Origin: JAFAGX01 sp963759875
Lineage (GTDB): Bacteria > Acidobacteriota > Terriglobia > Terriglobales > Acidobacteriaceae
Direction: 5' to 3'
DNA length: 64,000 bases
Assembly: GCA_963759875.1 (NCBI GenBank)
Contig: CAVXBB010000015.1
Span: 2,232,001-2,296,000, forward strand
In this document: positions 17,333 through 24,932 of the stretch, piece by piece
Numbering within the stretch: the stretch's first letter is position 1
How the letters are laid out: each line of letters begins with the position of its first letter
Notes under the pieces: model-generated
The model's database searches: none
Seen by the model: only the letters and a program-made list of their open reading frames with translations
Told to the model about the DNA's origin: nothing
Made by a program: the position numbers and the translations under genes

Positions 17333-17617
17333 TTACCGATGCCCGCCACCACCGTGAAATCCTCCGCCGCCACGCGCTGCTCCACCACCCATGCTCGCGC
17401 TTCCGCGTGACGAAAAGCTCCTGGCCTGTCCGCCATGATCGTAGCCGCTGAAGGCACCTGAGCGGACGCCGCTCTGACCGCGGGGTTCCGCGTATCCTCG
17501 AGCCGCCTTGGTGTTCCCGTTGAAAGGCCTGGGCGTTGCGCCGGGACGGTTGTAAACTCCGCCGCGCCCAGCGACGTTCCCATTAGGAGGCCTGGGCACC
17601 GCATTAGGCATGGGCAT
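17333..17617 (-). pseudogene. DUF3300 C-terminal tail remnant
   Basis: The 94-codon frame is Gly/Arg/Ala/Pro-rich and ends in AARGGGGFHGGGGHR, the kind of low-complexity tail that closes DUF3300 proteins. The roughly 300-residue DUF3300 domain that should precede it is absent, and unrelated DNA begins near 17620. It sits 58 bases upstream of DUF2950 in the same direction, the usual pair order. Confidence 0.55.
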
Positions 17618-17929
17618 GAAAACTGCCCATGGCCACGTTGCGCGTTCTAGCCTTGAAGTTCGCGGCTACGCACGGGCTAGATTTCTAATCCACCTCACCG
17701 TTTCTTGGAAAGAGCACGTCCGCCAGTTCCCCAATCGACAATCTTTTGTGGTTCGAGTTTCGAGTCCAGAGTTTCCGATAGCCTACTTTCTCGAGTGAAC
17801 GCCGAAACGTATTCATTTCGGGCAGCGGGCAGCCGAGCAGGTAGTAGCAAATTGGTTCGAACACTTCCTGCATCAACGCGACGCCCGCGTATCCACCCTA
17901 AAGCAACATCCCCAGATGCGCGGGCATAA
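17618..17929. other. Junction region, no supported gene
   Basis: About 310 bases with no supported gene. A 63-codon minus-strand frame (17685-17876, with CYYLLGCPLPEMNTFRRSLE) may be a fragment of something, but I cannot place it. This is where DUF3300 is cut and the ligase cluster starts, so it is probably a recombination junction. Confidence 0.35.
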
Positions 17930-18628
17930 ATGACTCCTGCTATTCTGGTTCCAATGCTTCTATTCCAGCCAATGCCGCTGCGCCGTCGCCGCGATCCATT
18001 CGACCATCCCGAGTGGATCTTCGAGCTAAAGTACGACGGCTTTCGAGCGCTATGTATTGTCCAGCCTGCTCGCGCTCAGCTCATCTCGCGTAACGGTAAT
18101 CCCTTCGCCAGCTATGTGGATCTCGCGGCCAGCATCGCAGCCGATCTTAACTGCCAACGTAAAACGATTCTTGATGGCGAGATTGTGTGCCTGGACCGGC
18201 GAGGTCGACCGCAGTTTCGCAACCTGCTGTTCCGGCGTAGCGATCCTCATTTCTATGCTTTCGACGCTTTGATGATCGAAGACCATGATCTGCGGCGCGA
18301 ACGGCTTATCGACCGTAAGCAAGAACTGCGCCGACTGTTATCGCGAGTCCCGGTTACATCTCCCATCAAATATGCTGACCATGTTGACGGCTCAGGAACC
18401 GGATTATTCCAGCGCGTCTGCAAGATGGACCTGGAAGGCATCGTTGCAAAGCAAAAGGCAGCGCCTTACGTTGACAGCCGCGAAGAGACGACGTGGGTGA
18501 AGATCTTGAATCCTAACTACAGCCAGCGCGAAGGCCGCGAGGAACTGTTCGAGCGTGATCGGCACAAGGAACCAGTAGCGGGTTGGCATACATGTGCGAT
18601 AGCCTGTGCTGAGACGGAAGCGAGTTAG
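17930..18628 (+). CDS. ATP-dependent DNA ligase adenylation domain
   Basis: This 232-residue protein holds only the nucleotidyltransferase domain: motif I is ELKYDGFRAL (Lys nucleophile), motif III FYAFDALMIE, motif IV LEGIVAKQK and motif V TTWVKILNPNYSQ. There is no OB-fold and no LigD polymerase or phosphoesterase domain. Stand-alone ligase domains of this size occur in acidobacteria and proteobacteria. Whether it seals nicks alone is uncertain without an OB-fold. It is followed closely by two zinc-ribbon miniproteins. Confidence 0.82.
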   Translation: MTPAILVPMLLFQPMPLRRRRDPFDHPEWIFELKYDGFRALCIVQPARAQLISRNGNPFASYVDLAASIAADLNCQRKTILDGEIVCLDRRGRPQFRNLLFRRSDPHFYAFDALMIEDHDLRRERLIDRKQELRRLLSRVPVTSPIKYADHVDGSGTGLFQRVCKMDLEGIVAKQKAAPYVDSREETTWVKILNPNYSQREGREELFERDRHKEPVAGWHTCAIACAETEAS

Positions 18629-18630
18629 TG

Positions 18631-18798
18631 ATGCGCGAGATTGTGCGTTGCCCGTATTGCGTGCTGGCAAATGAGTTCCAGCCGATGGTCGAGCGGCCTG
18701 GCTGGTACATCTGCGAACAATGCGGCCATACGATCTTGCGCGACGACCCAGACTTCAAGTGTCGATGCCGGAATTGCGAGGCCGTGAGGGCTGCGTGA
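18631..18798 (+). CDS. Zinc-ribbon miniprotein
   Basis: The ATG at 18631 gives a 55-residue protein containing VRCPYC, CEQCGH and CRCRNC: three paired cysteine knuckles, suggesting one or two zinc sites. It starts 2 bases after the ligase stop and overlaps the next gene by GTGA, so the three are co-translated. Function unknown. Confidence 0.6.
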   Translation: MREIVRCPYCVLANEFQPMVERPGWYICEQCGHTILRDDPDFKCRCRNCEAVRAA

Positions 18799-19055
18799 GC
18801 AAGGAATTGAGCATGAGTCGCTGCGAAGTGGTCGAGGTCACCAACGTAGCCGATGCGATTGGTGATCACTGCGTCCGCATTGGCAGTGGCCAGTGTTCCG
18901 ACTGTGGGACTCCAATCTGCGAAGTGCATACGGAAACCTGCGAGATGTGCGACGAAGTGTTCTGCCCGTCCTGCCTGTCGTTCCACCAAGCGCAAGTGGG
19001 ACACTCCAAACCGGCCGCAGCGGAGCACAGGGAACGGGAACGCAAAAGCGCGTAG
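18795..19055 (+). CDS. B-box-like zinc miniprotein
   Basis: A GTG overlapping the previous stop gives an 86-residue protein with CSDCGTPIC, CEVH, CEMCDEVFCPSC and a closing His pair (FHQAQVGH). That is a Cys/His array like a B-box or cross-brace zinc finger. The C-terminus is basic and charged. It precedes the Ser/Thr kinase by about 60 bases. It may be an adaptor or nucleic-acid binder, but nothing shows which. Confidence 0.6.
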   Translation: MSKELSMSRCEVVEVTNVADAIGDHCVRIGSGQCSDCGTPICEVHTETCEMCDEVFCPSCLSFHQAQVGHSKPAAAEHRERERKSA

Positions 19056-19114
19056 TCGATCCGTCAGACCTTCATTGACTTGCCGTAACCTCCCGCATAA
19101 CATGGCGTCGCGCC

Positions 19115-22066
19115 ATGATCGGCGAAACCATCTCGCATTACCGCATCGTCGAGAGACTCGGTGGTGGAGGTATGGGCGTTGTTTACAAGGCTGAGGATAC
19201 AAAGCTCGGCCGCTTTGTCGCTCTGAAATTCCTGCCAGACGATGTTGCGAAAGACCCACAAGCACTAGCTAGATTTCAACGGGAAGCCAAGGCAGCATCG
19301 GCTCTCAATCATTCGAACATCTGTACGATCTACGAAATTGATGAGGAACATGGGCAAGCGTTCATCGCGATGGAGTTTCTGGATGGGCTGACACTGAAGC
19401 ACAAGATCGCAGGCCGCCCGCTGGAAAGCGAGCTGATTCTGTCGCTGGCTATCGAGATTGCGGATGCTTTGGATGCCGCACACGCCGAAGGCATCATTCA
19501 TCGCGACATCAAGCCCGCGAACATCTTCGTCACCAAGCGGGGGCACGCCAAAATTCTCGACTTCGGACTGGCGAAGGTAGTGTTCACTACGAGTTCGGCG
19601 AGCAACATCGCAGCCCTAGGCACACAGACCGGATCCGTTGACGATCAACACCTGACCAGCCCCGGTTCGACGCTCGGAACTGTCGCTTATATGTCGCCGG
19701 AGCAAGCCAAGGGGAAGGAACTGGATGCTCGAACCGATCTGTTCTCGTTCGGCGCAGTCCTGTATGAAATGGCAACCGGCGCGCTGCCTTTTCATGGCGA
19801 GAGTACTGCGCTCGTGTTCGACGCGATACTTCATTCTGACCCGCCTCCGGCCATTCGCTTCAACCGCGCCATACCGCCTAAGCTGGAAGACATCATCAAT
19901 AAGGCGCTGGAGAAGGATCGCAATCTCCGCTACCAGAACGCAGCCGACATGCGGACCGACTTGCAACGGTTGAAGCGAGACACAGACACGGGGCGCGTGC
20001 AAGCGGCGAGTTCAGGAAGCGTCGCAACCGCACAAGAAAGCGGGACGCAAGCTGCCATAGCGCAACCGAGTCCAGCATCGGTTTCCACTCACGTGGCTAC
20101 ACCTTCATCGTCCAGCGCGGTCAAGGTGGCAGAAGTTCCTACGGCCAAAAAGAGCAAGCTCTGGAAGATCGCGCTTCCCTCCGTCGTCGTGCTGGTCGCA
20201 TTGATCACTGGCGGAGTTTATCGTTTGCATCGCGCCAAGCCGCTGACCGACAAAGACACCGTGGTTCTCGCCGAGTTCGCCAACAGCACGGGGGATGCTG
20301 TATTCGATGACACGCTCAAGACGGCGCTCAGCGTCTCTCTCAACCAGTCGCCGTTCCTGAACGTGCTCTCCGAAAACAAAGTGACGGCGACCTTGAAACT
20401 GATGACGCGTCCGCCTGACATCAAACTCACACCCGACGTGGCTCGGGAGCTTTGCGAGCGGGCGGGCAGCAAGGCGTACATTGCCGGATCGATTGCTAAT
20501 CTGGGCAGCGAGTACGTGCTGGGATTGAAAGCGGTGAATTGCCAGAGCGGGGACGTGTTGGCGCAAGAGCAGTCGACGGCAGCAGGCAAGGAGAAGGTGC
20601 TGGACTCACTAGGCGGGGCGGCATCGAAGCTGCGCGAAGAAATGGGAGAGTCGCTGGCGACCGTGCAGAAGCTAGACGTGCCGCTGCGGGAAGCTACCAC
20701 ATCCTCTCTCGAAGCCCTAAAGGCCTACACCATGGGCATCAGCACTTTACGCGAAAAAGGAGATGCTCCGGCTATTCCATTTTTCAAACGGGCGATTGAG
20801 CTCGACCCTAGCTTCCCCATGGCATACGTCAGATTGTCGGATACATATGTGGACCTCGGGCAACCGTCTCTGGCACTGGAGTATGCCACCATGGCGTACC
20901 AGTTGCGCGACCGGGTCAGCGAAAAGGAGAGGCTCGCTATCTCTGCGTCCTATTTCAGTGCCACGGGAGAAATCGAAAAGGAAGCGCAGACTTACGAGCT
21001 GTGGGAGGCAACCTATCCGCGCGATGCCCATCGCACTAACCTGCCTAATGACTATGTCCATATGGGGCAATGGGAGAAGGCTCTCGCGTATTATCAGGAA
21101 GCTGCGCGGCTAGAGGAACCCAGTGTACTCGGCTATGCGGATCTAGCAATCGTCTACTTGGACCTGAACCGGCTGGAGGAAGCGAAGTCCACCCTCGATC
21201 AAGCGCTCGCACACAAACTGGATGGCGGATTTCTGCGCCAGATCATATACCTCCTTGCTTTTCTACAGGGGGATGCCGCGCGGATGGAACAGCAAGTGGC
21301 GTGGGGTGCGGGCAAACCTGGAGATGAGGACCTGCTGCTCTCGGCACAGTCTGATACTGAGGCTTACTACGGACGAATGAGCAAGGCGCGGGACTTTTCC
21401 CGGCGGGCCATGGACTCGGCCGCCCGTGCCGACTCCAAGGAGACCGCCGCGTTATGGCAGGTCAACGCCGCATTGCGCGAGGCTGAACTGGGCAACCCTG
21501 CCGCGGCGAAGCAAGGTGTTACGGCGGCTTTGGCGCTCTCCAGGGGACGGGACGTGAAGGTGGCAACAGCGCTCGCGCTGGCCCGGATCGGCAACGCTCC
21601 ACGAGCCGAAGCGCTGGCCGAAGAACTGGAGAAGAGCTACCCGACCAATACCTTGCTGAAGCTCTACTGGCTGCCGACCATCAACGCTGCCATCGAAATC
21701 GGTAAGGGCAATGCATCGCAAGCGATTGCCGATCTGGAACCCGCGACGGCTTATGAGCTGGGCGATGCCGAAAGCGTCATCAACTACCTGTACCCGGCGT
21801 ATGTGCGCGGGCAAGCGTACCTGTTGGCGCATAACGGCACCGCAGCTGCCGCCGAGTTCCAGAAGTTGCTGGATCACAGGGGCATTGTGGGGAACTTTGT
21901 GACGGGATCGCTAGCGCACCTTCAAATCGGCCGCGTCTATGCGATGGCCGGCGATAACGCCAGAGCGAAAGCAGCCTATCAGGATTTCCTAACGCTATGG
22001 AAAGACGCCGACCCCGACATCCCCATCCTGAAAGAAGCCAAGGTGGAGTACGCGAGGCTGCAGTAA
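19115..22066 (+). CDS. Ser/Thr protein kinase with TPR ectodomain
   Basis: This 983-residue protein has a PknB-type kinase domain (about 8-275): LGGGGMGVVYKAED glycine loop, VALKFL lysine, HRDIKPAN (H129-R130-D131), DFG at 149-151, and GTVAYMSPEQAKG. A linker follows, then one transmembrane helix (about 353-371, ALPSVVVLVALITGGVY). The C-terminal 600 residues are rich in TPR-like helical pairs (AIPFFKRAIELDPSFPMAYV). The topology suggests a cytoplasmic kinase with an extracytoplasmic TPR sensor, a common acidobacterial architecture. All catalytic residues appear intact. Confidence 0.92.
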   Translation: MIGETISHYRIVERLGGGGMGVVYKAEDTKLGRFVALKFLPDDVAKDPQALARFQREAKAASALNHSNICTIYEIDEEHGQAFIAMEFLDGLTLKHKIAGRPLESELILSLAIEIADALDAAHAEGIIHRDIKPANIFVTKRGHAKILDFGLAKVVFTTSSASNIAALGTQTGSVDDQHLTSPGSTLGTVAYMSPEQAKGKELDARTDLFSFGAVLYEMATGALPFHGESTALVFDAILHSDPPPAIRFNRAIPPKLEDIINKALEKDRNLRYQNAADMRTDLQRLKRDTDTGRVQAASSGSVATAQESGTQAAIAQPSPASVSTHVATPSSSSAVKVAEVPTAKKSKLWKIALPSVVVLVALITGGVYRLHRAKPLTDKDTVVLAEFANSTGDAVFDDTLKTALSVSLNQSPFLNVLSENKVTATLKLMTRPPDIKLTPDVARELCERAGSKAYIAGSIANLGSEYVLGLKAVNCQSGDVLAQEQSTAAGKEKVLDSLGGAASKLREEMGESLATVQKLDVPLREATTSSLEALKAYTMGISTLREKGDAPAIPFFKRAIELDPSFPMAYVRLSDTYVDLGQPSLALEYATMAYQLRDRVSEKERLAISASYFSATGEIEKEAQTYELWEATYPRDAHRTNLPNDYVHMGQWEKALAYYQEAARLEEPSVLGYADLAIVYLDLNRLEEAKSTLDQALAHKLDGGFLRQIIYLLAFLQGDAARMEQQVAWGAGKPGDEDLLLSAQSDTEAYYGRMSKARDFSRRAMDSAARADSKETAALWQVNAALREAELGNPAAAKQGVTAALALSRGRDVKVATALALARIGNAPRAEALAEELEKSYPTNTLLKLYWLPTINAAIEIGKGNASQAIADLEPATAYELGDAESVINYLYPAYVRGQAYLLAHNGTAAAAEFQKLLDHRGIVGNFVTGSLAHLQIGRVYAMAGDNARAKAAYQDFLTLWKDADPDIPILKEAKVEYARLQ

Positions 22067-22480
22067 CTGGGGAAATTCCGCCCTTGTCGCTCGCTGTTCT
22101 CCGATGGTTTACGAAACCAGGCGATTACACGTTTTGACCCTGCGGGCTCGCCCGCGAGCACTCGCGCGTGCCGTCGTCGGTCGTGCGCCAGAATCGCGCG
22201 CTGTTCGTCGGTTGGATTGTAGGGCATTCGTACTTTTGGGGATGTTCACATTATTCATCGATCGGCAGTCGCGGCACAAATCGAGAAAAGTACCCGAATC
22301 CCAGCGCCGCGCGATCGAGGTGACAGACAAGATGGCAGCTGGGCGAATAACTAACGCTCGAGAAGCTATGCGCGCTACGGTGAGCGGGTTCGTAAACTGA
22401 AATGTTGGCTGATCTCGCTGACCATAAGCTGACCAGGCTTCGCGAAACCCGCATCTGGCGCGACTTTCGACGGGAGAATA
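22067..22480. other. Intergenic region before the tRNA-Phe fragment
   Basis: About 410 bases with no supported protein gene. ORFs here on the minus strand are shadows of the tRNA fragment region. No 5' half of tRNA-Phe is present. Confidence 0.4.
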
Positions 22481-22530
22481 CAGCCCTGAAAAGGCTGGCG
22501 TCGGCGGTTCAACTCCGTCCCTGGCCACCA
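22481..22530 (+). repeat. tRNA-Phe 3' half, probable att remnant
   Basis: Bases 22481-22530 read as a tRNA 3' half: anticodon stem CAGCC, loop CTGAAAA (anticodon GAA, Phe), GGCTG, a short variable loop, T-arm GGCGG-TTCAACT-CCGTC, acceptor CCTGGCC, discriminator A and CCA. The expected 5' half with a D-arm is absent. An integrase gene starts 139 bases downstream. This is the signature of an element end that carried off the tRNA 3' part. Confidence 0.75.
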
Positions 22531-22668
22531 CCTTCCTATTGATTATAAAGCTAGATACAGTGCTGGATTTCTGTGTACTGTCGGGTGTACTATCCAGAGT
22601 AGATTCCTAAACCCTCCCTTTGTCCTGTGGACAGTTCAACAATCGAAGGCCGATCAAAGGGAGGATTC

Positions 22669-23874
22669 ATGCAACTCTATAAGCGCCACACCGACGAATG
22701 CCGCAAGCAGCATGGCTGGGTGCATAGCGCCGCGTGCCAGGCCGAGAATGCGGGCAGGAAGCAAAAGGCTTGCGATTGCCCTGTGCCCGATAAACATTAC
22801 CGCCGCTGCGATTGTCCTATTTGGATGGAATCAAATCAAGATGGCAAGCAGGTGCGCATCTCACTGAAAACGAGCACTTGGGACGTGGCCAACAAGCGGG
22901 CCGCTGCGCACGTAAAGACTATCAAGGAGGGCGGTGACGTTCATGAGCGCGGCAAGAAGTTGGCCGACGCCATCGATGCGTTCCTGAAGGATAAAGAAAA
23001 CGGCAGCGAGCCTGTTGCGCCTGACACGCTGTATCGCCATCGTGCGGTTCTGGACCTGTTGACTGAGTTCTGCAAGAGCCGCGATTTGGTTTATCTGAAA
23101 GACATCACGTTATCGCATATAACGGATTGGCAGCATACCTGGACATTGAAGTCCGCAGCGGCCAAACGCGGACGCCAGGAAAAGATTCGCAACTTCATTC
23201 GCTTCTGCGTCAACCATGATTTCATCCCCAAGAATCCGCTTGCGGCCTGGAAATCTGTAAGACTTCCGAGCAAAGATTCGTTGGAGGTTCCTGAAGACCG
23301 CATCATCAGGCGACCTGTATACCAGAAGATAATGCGGGCAATCGAAGAAACGCCCATGACGCCTGCGAACCGTGTACGCGTGAAAGCCTGCATGAGACTT
23401 CAGCGCGAGGCGGGCCTTGCAATAGTGGATGCGGTCACACTGCACAAAGATGAATTGGTCAAAGAGGCTGGCCGATTCCGCATCAAGACGACCAGGCAGA
23501 AAACCGAAACCAATGTGAACGTGCCCATCAGCGAAGATTTAGGCCGATTCCTGCTGACTGTGAAGAATGGCAATGAGGAATATTTCTTCTGGTCGGGTAA
23601 GACGCTGCCTGAAGATGCACCAAGTTATTTTCAGAAGTTGTATCGCAAGGTGTTCAAAACGGCTGGCGTGAATCACACAAGCCATGACCTGCGGCACACA
23701 TTTGCGGCCACATTTCTTGAGGCTGGCGGCGACATTCGGTTGCTGTCCAAAGCGCTGGGCCATTCATCGGTCACAATAACCGAGAGGTATTACGCCCACT
23801 TTACAAAGAAGCAGCAGGATTTGCTGGACGTAGCGACTGAGAAAGCCTGGGCGATGTCCTCACAAGGCGATTAA
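22669..23874 (+). CDS. Tyrosine recombinase next to tRNA-Phe fragment
   Basis: The ATG at 22669 follows GGGAGG (401 residues). The N-terminus is Cys/His-rich (DECRKQHGWVHSAACQAENA, CDCPVPDKHYRRCDCP), probably a zinc-binding arm. A SAM-like core is followed by the catalytic domain with HDLRHTFAATFLEAGGD, KALGHSSVTITERYYAHF (His and Tyr) and an IKTTRQKTET lysine strand. The usual Arg I position reads EAGLAIVDAV, without the Arg seen in GLRISE-type motifs, so activity is in doubt. Confidence 0.82.
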   Translation: MQLYKRHTDECRKQHGWVHSAACQAENAGRKQKACDCPVPDKHYRRCDCPIWMESNQDGKQVRISLKTSTWDVANKRAAAHVKTIKEGGDVHERGKKLADAIDAFLKDKENGSEPVAPDTLYRHRAVLDLLTEFCKSRDLVYLKDITLSHITDWQHTWTLKSAAAKRGRQEKIRNFIRFCVNHDFIPKNPLAAWKSVRLPSKDSLEVPEDRIIRRPVYQKIMRAIEETPMTPANRVRVKACMRLQREAGLAIVDAVTLHKDELVKEAGRFRIKTTRQKTETNVNVPISEDLGRFLLTVKNGNEEYFFWSGKTLPEDAPSYFQKLYRKVFKTAGVNHTSHDLRHTFAATFLEAGGDIRLLSKALGHSSVTITERYYAHFTKKQQDLLDVATEKAWAMSSQGD

Positions 23875-23974
23875 GGTGTAATAGCCTGAACTTGACCTTG
23901 CGAGTCTTGGCAAGGCTCCAAGCTGTCGAACACTGACGCATACTCGGCGGGATTCTGAGCGATATCGCGATGTT

Positions 23975-24172
23975 TCACCACTTGGCGCGCTTTCGAAGTA
24001 GGCCCGCGATTGCGGCTGATGGAATAGCCCCGGCTAGAAACCACACGGTAATGAACAGGAACTGCCAGTTGTGGAGTTCAGACCGTATCAGAGCCCTTTC
24101 ATATTGAGACCCCTCGCTGAACCAAGCCTCAGACCAGTAAAGACAATACGCAAGAGCAAACGGTACGACCAC
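23975..24172 (-). CDS. Small two-helix membrane protein
   Basis: A GTG start gives a 65-residue protein with two hydrophobic segments (VVPFALAYCLYW and FLFITVWFLAGAIPSAAIAG) separated by a polar stretch. No family is recognised and the ribosome site is weak. Confidence 0.35.
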   Translation of the reverse strand: MVVPFALAYCLYWSEAWFSEGSQYERALIRSELHNWQFLFITVWFLAGAIPSAAIAGLLRKRAKW

Positions 24173-24337
24173 AACCCAAACCTTGCGTACTGAATCGACT
24201 TCAAACTAGCACACTGTTAACTGCCGCAAACAGGCGTGTGTGTTGAAAAACCCGGGGTTACAACACGTTGTTCTCTGCTACCCGTGTCTGGTTATTTGGT
24301 TATTTGGTTATTTGCTTCTTAGTTCTTCATCCCAGGT

Positions 24338-24697
24338 TTATGCGGTTGCGACCTGCGGGGCTGGCTTACTGAGAAACCGCACGCGCAGCAGTAAAAAATT
24401 GAACCTGCCATCTTCGTCAGAAGTGGCAGACCGAATCGTGCCGGTGTCCTGGTTCGCGAGTCGGACAACGACCCCCGTTAGAACGGCTCCGGTTGGGTCG
24501 AGCACCACTCCGCTCAGGGCGCCGGTCGAAGCTGTCTGACTTCGTACACGGGCGGAAAAAACGAGAGCAACAGCTAAAATCAACAGCACGGGCGACCAGC
24601 GGCAGCACGATCGATGGCGGTACTCATGTAAGGCATTGCCCACAAAATGACCTTCGCGGGATGAGCTGTTTGCGACCCACGAATTTCCCATGTGCAT
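24338..24697 (-). pseudogene. TonB-dependent (Oar-like) receptor N-terminal fragment
   Basis: After a signal-like segment (SPVLLILAVALVFSARVRSQ), the frame has TGALSGVVLDPTGAVLTGVV and TGTIRSATSDEDGRFNFLLL. This is the carboxypeptidase-regulatory-like domain that opens large acidobacterial TonB-dependent receptors of about 1,100 residues. The sequence leaves the family after GRFNF and stops, so more than 90 percent of the gene is missing. A TGGTTATT-type repeat (three units, about 24290-24314) adjoins the break. Confidence 0.6.
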
Positions 24698-24932
24698 TAC
24701 GTAGTTGAGCTTCCTCCATGGTAGAACGAGAGCGCAACTGCGCGGCGACCCGATTCAAGGTTCCATTTCCTTCTGTCACGATCCCGGTGTTGCGCCGCCT
24801 GAGCTGGATATGCTAACTCCTCATTATATGGAGAGGGACTGTAAGGTTTGCCAGTAACCGAACCCTGGCACTATTGCTAGAAATCGTACTCGGAACTTTG
24901 TTTACTAGAGTGGGCCTCTTCACATTTCGGCC

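Noticed and set aside
22109..22531. Minus-strand ORF containing GVEPPTPAFSGL
   Set aside because: This peptide is a known artefact of translating across the antisense strand of a tRNA end; here it lies over the tRNA-Phe fragment.
24289..24315. Three TGGTTATT-type tandem units as a regulatory repeat
   Set aside because: Only three short units in AT-rich DNA; no supporting context.
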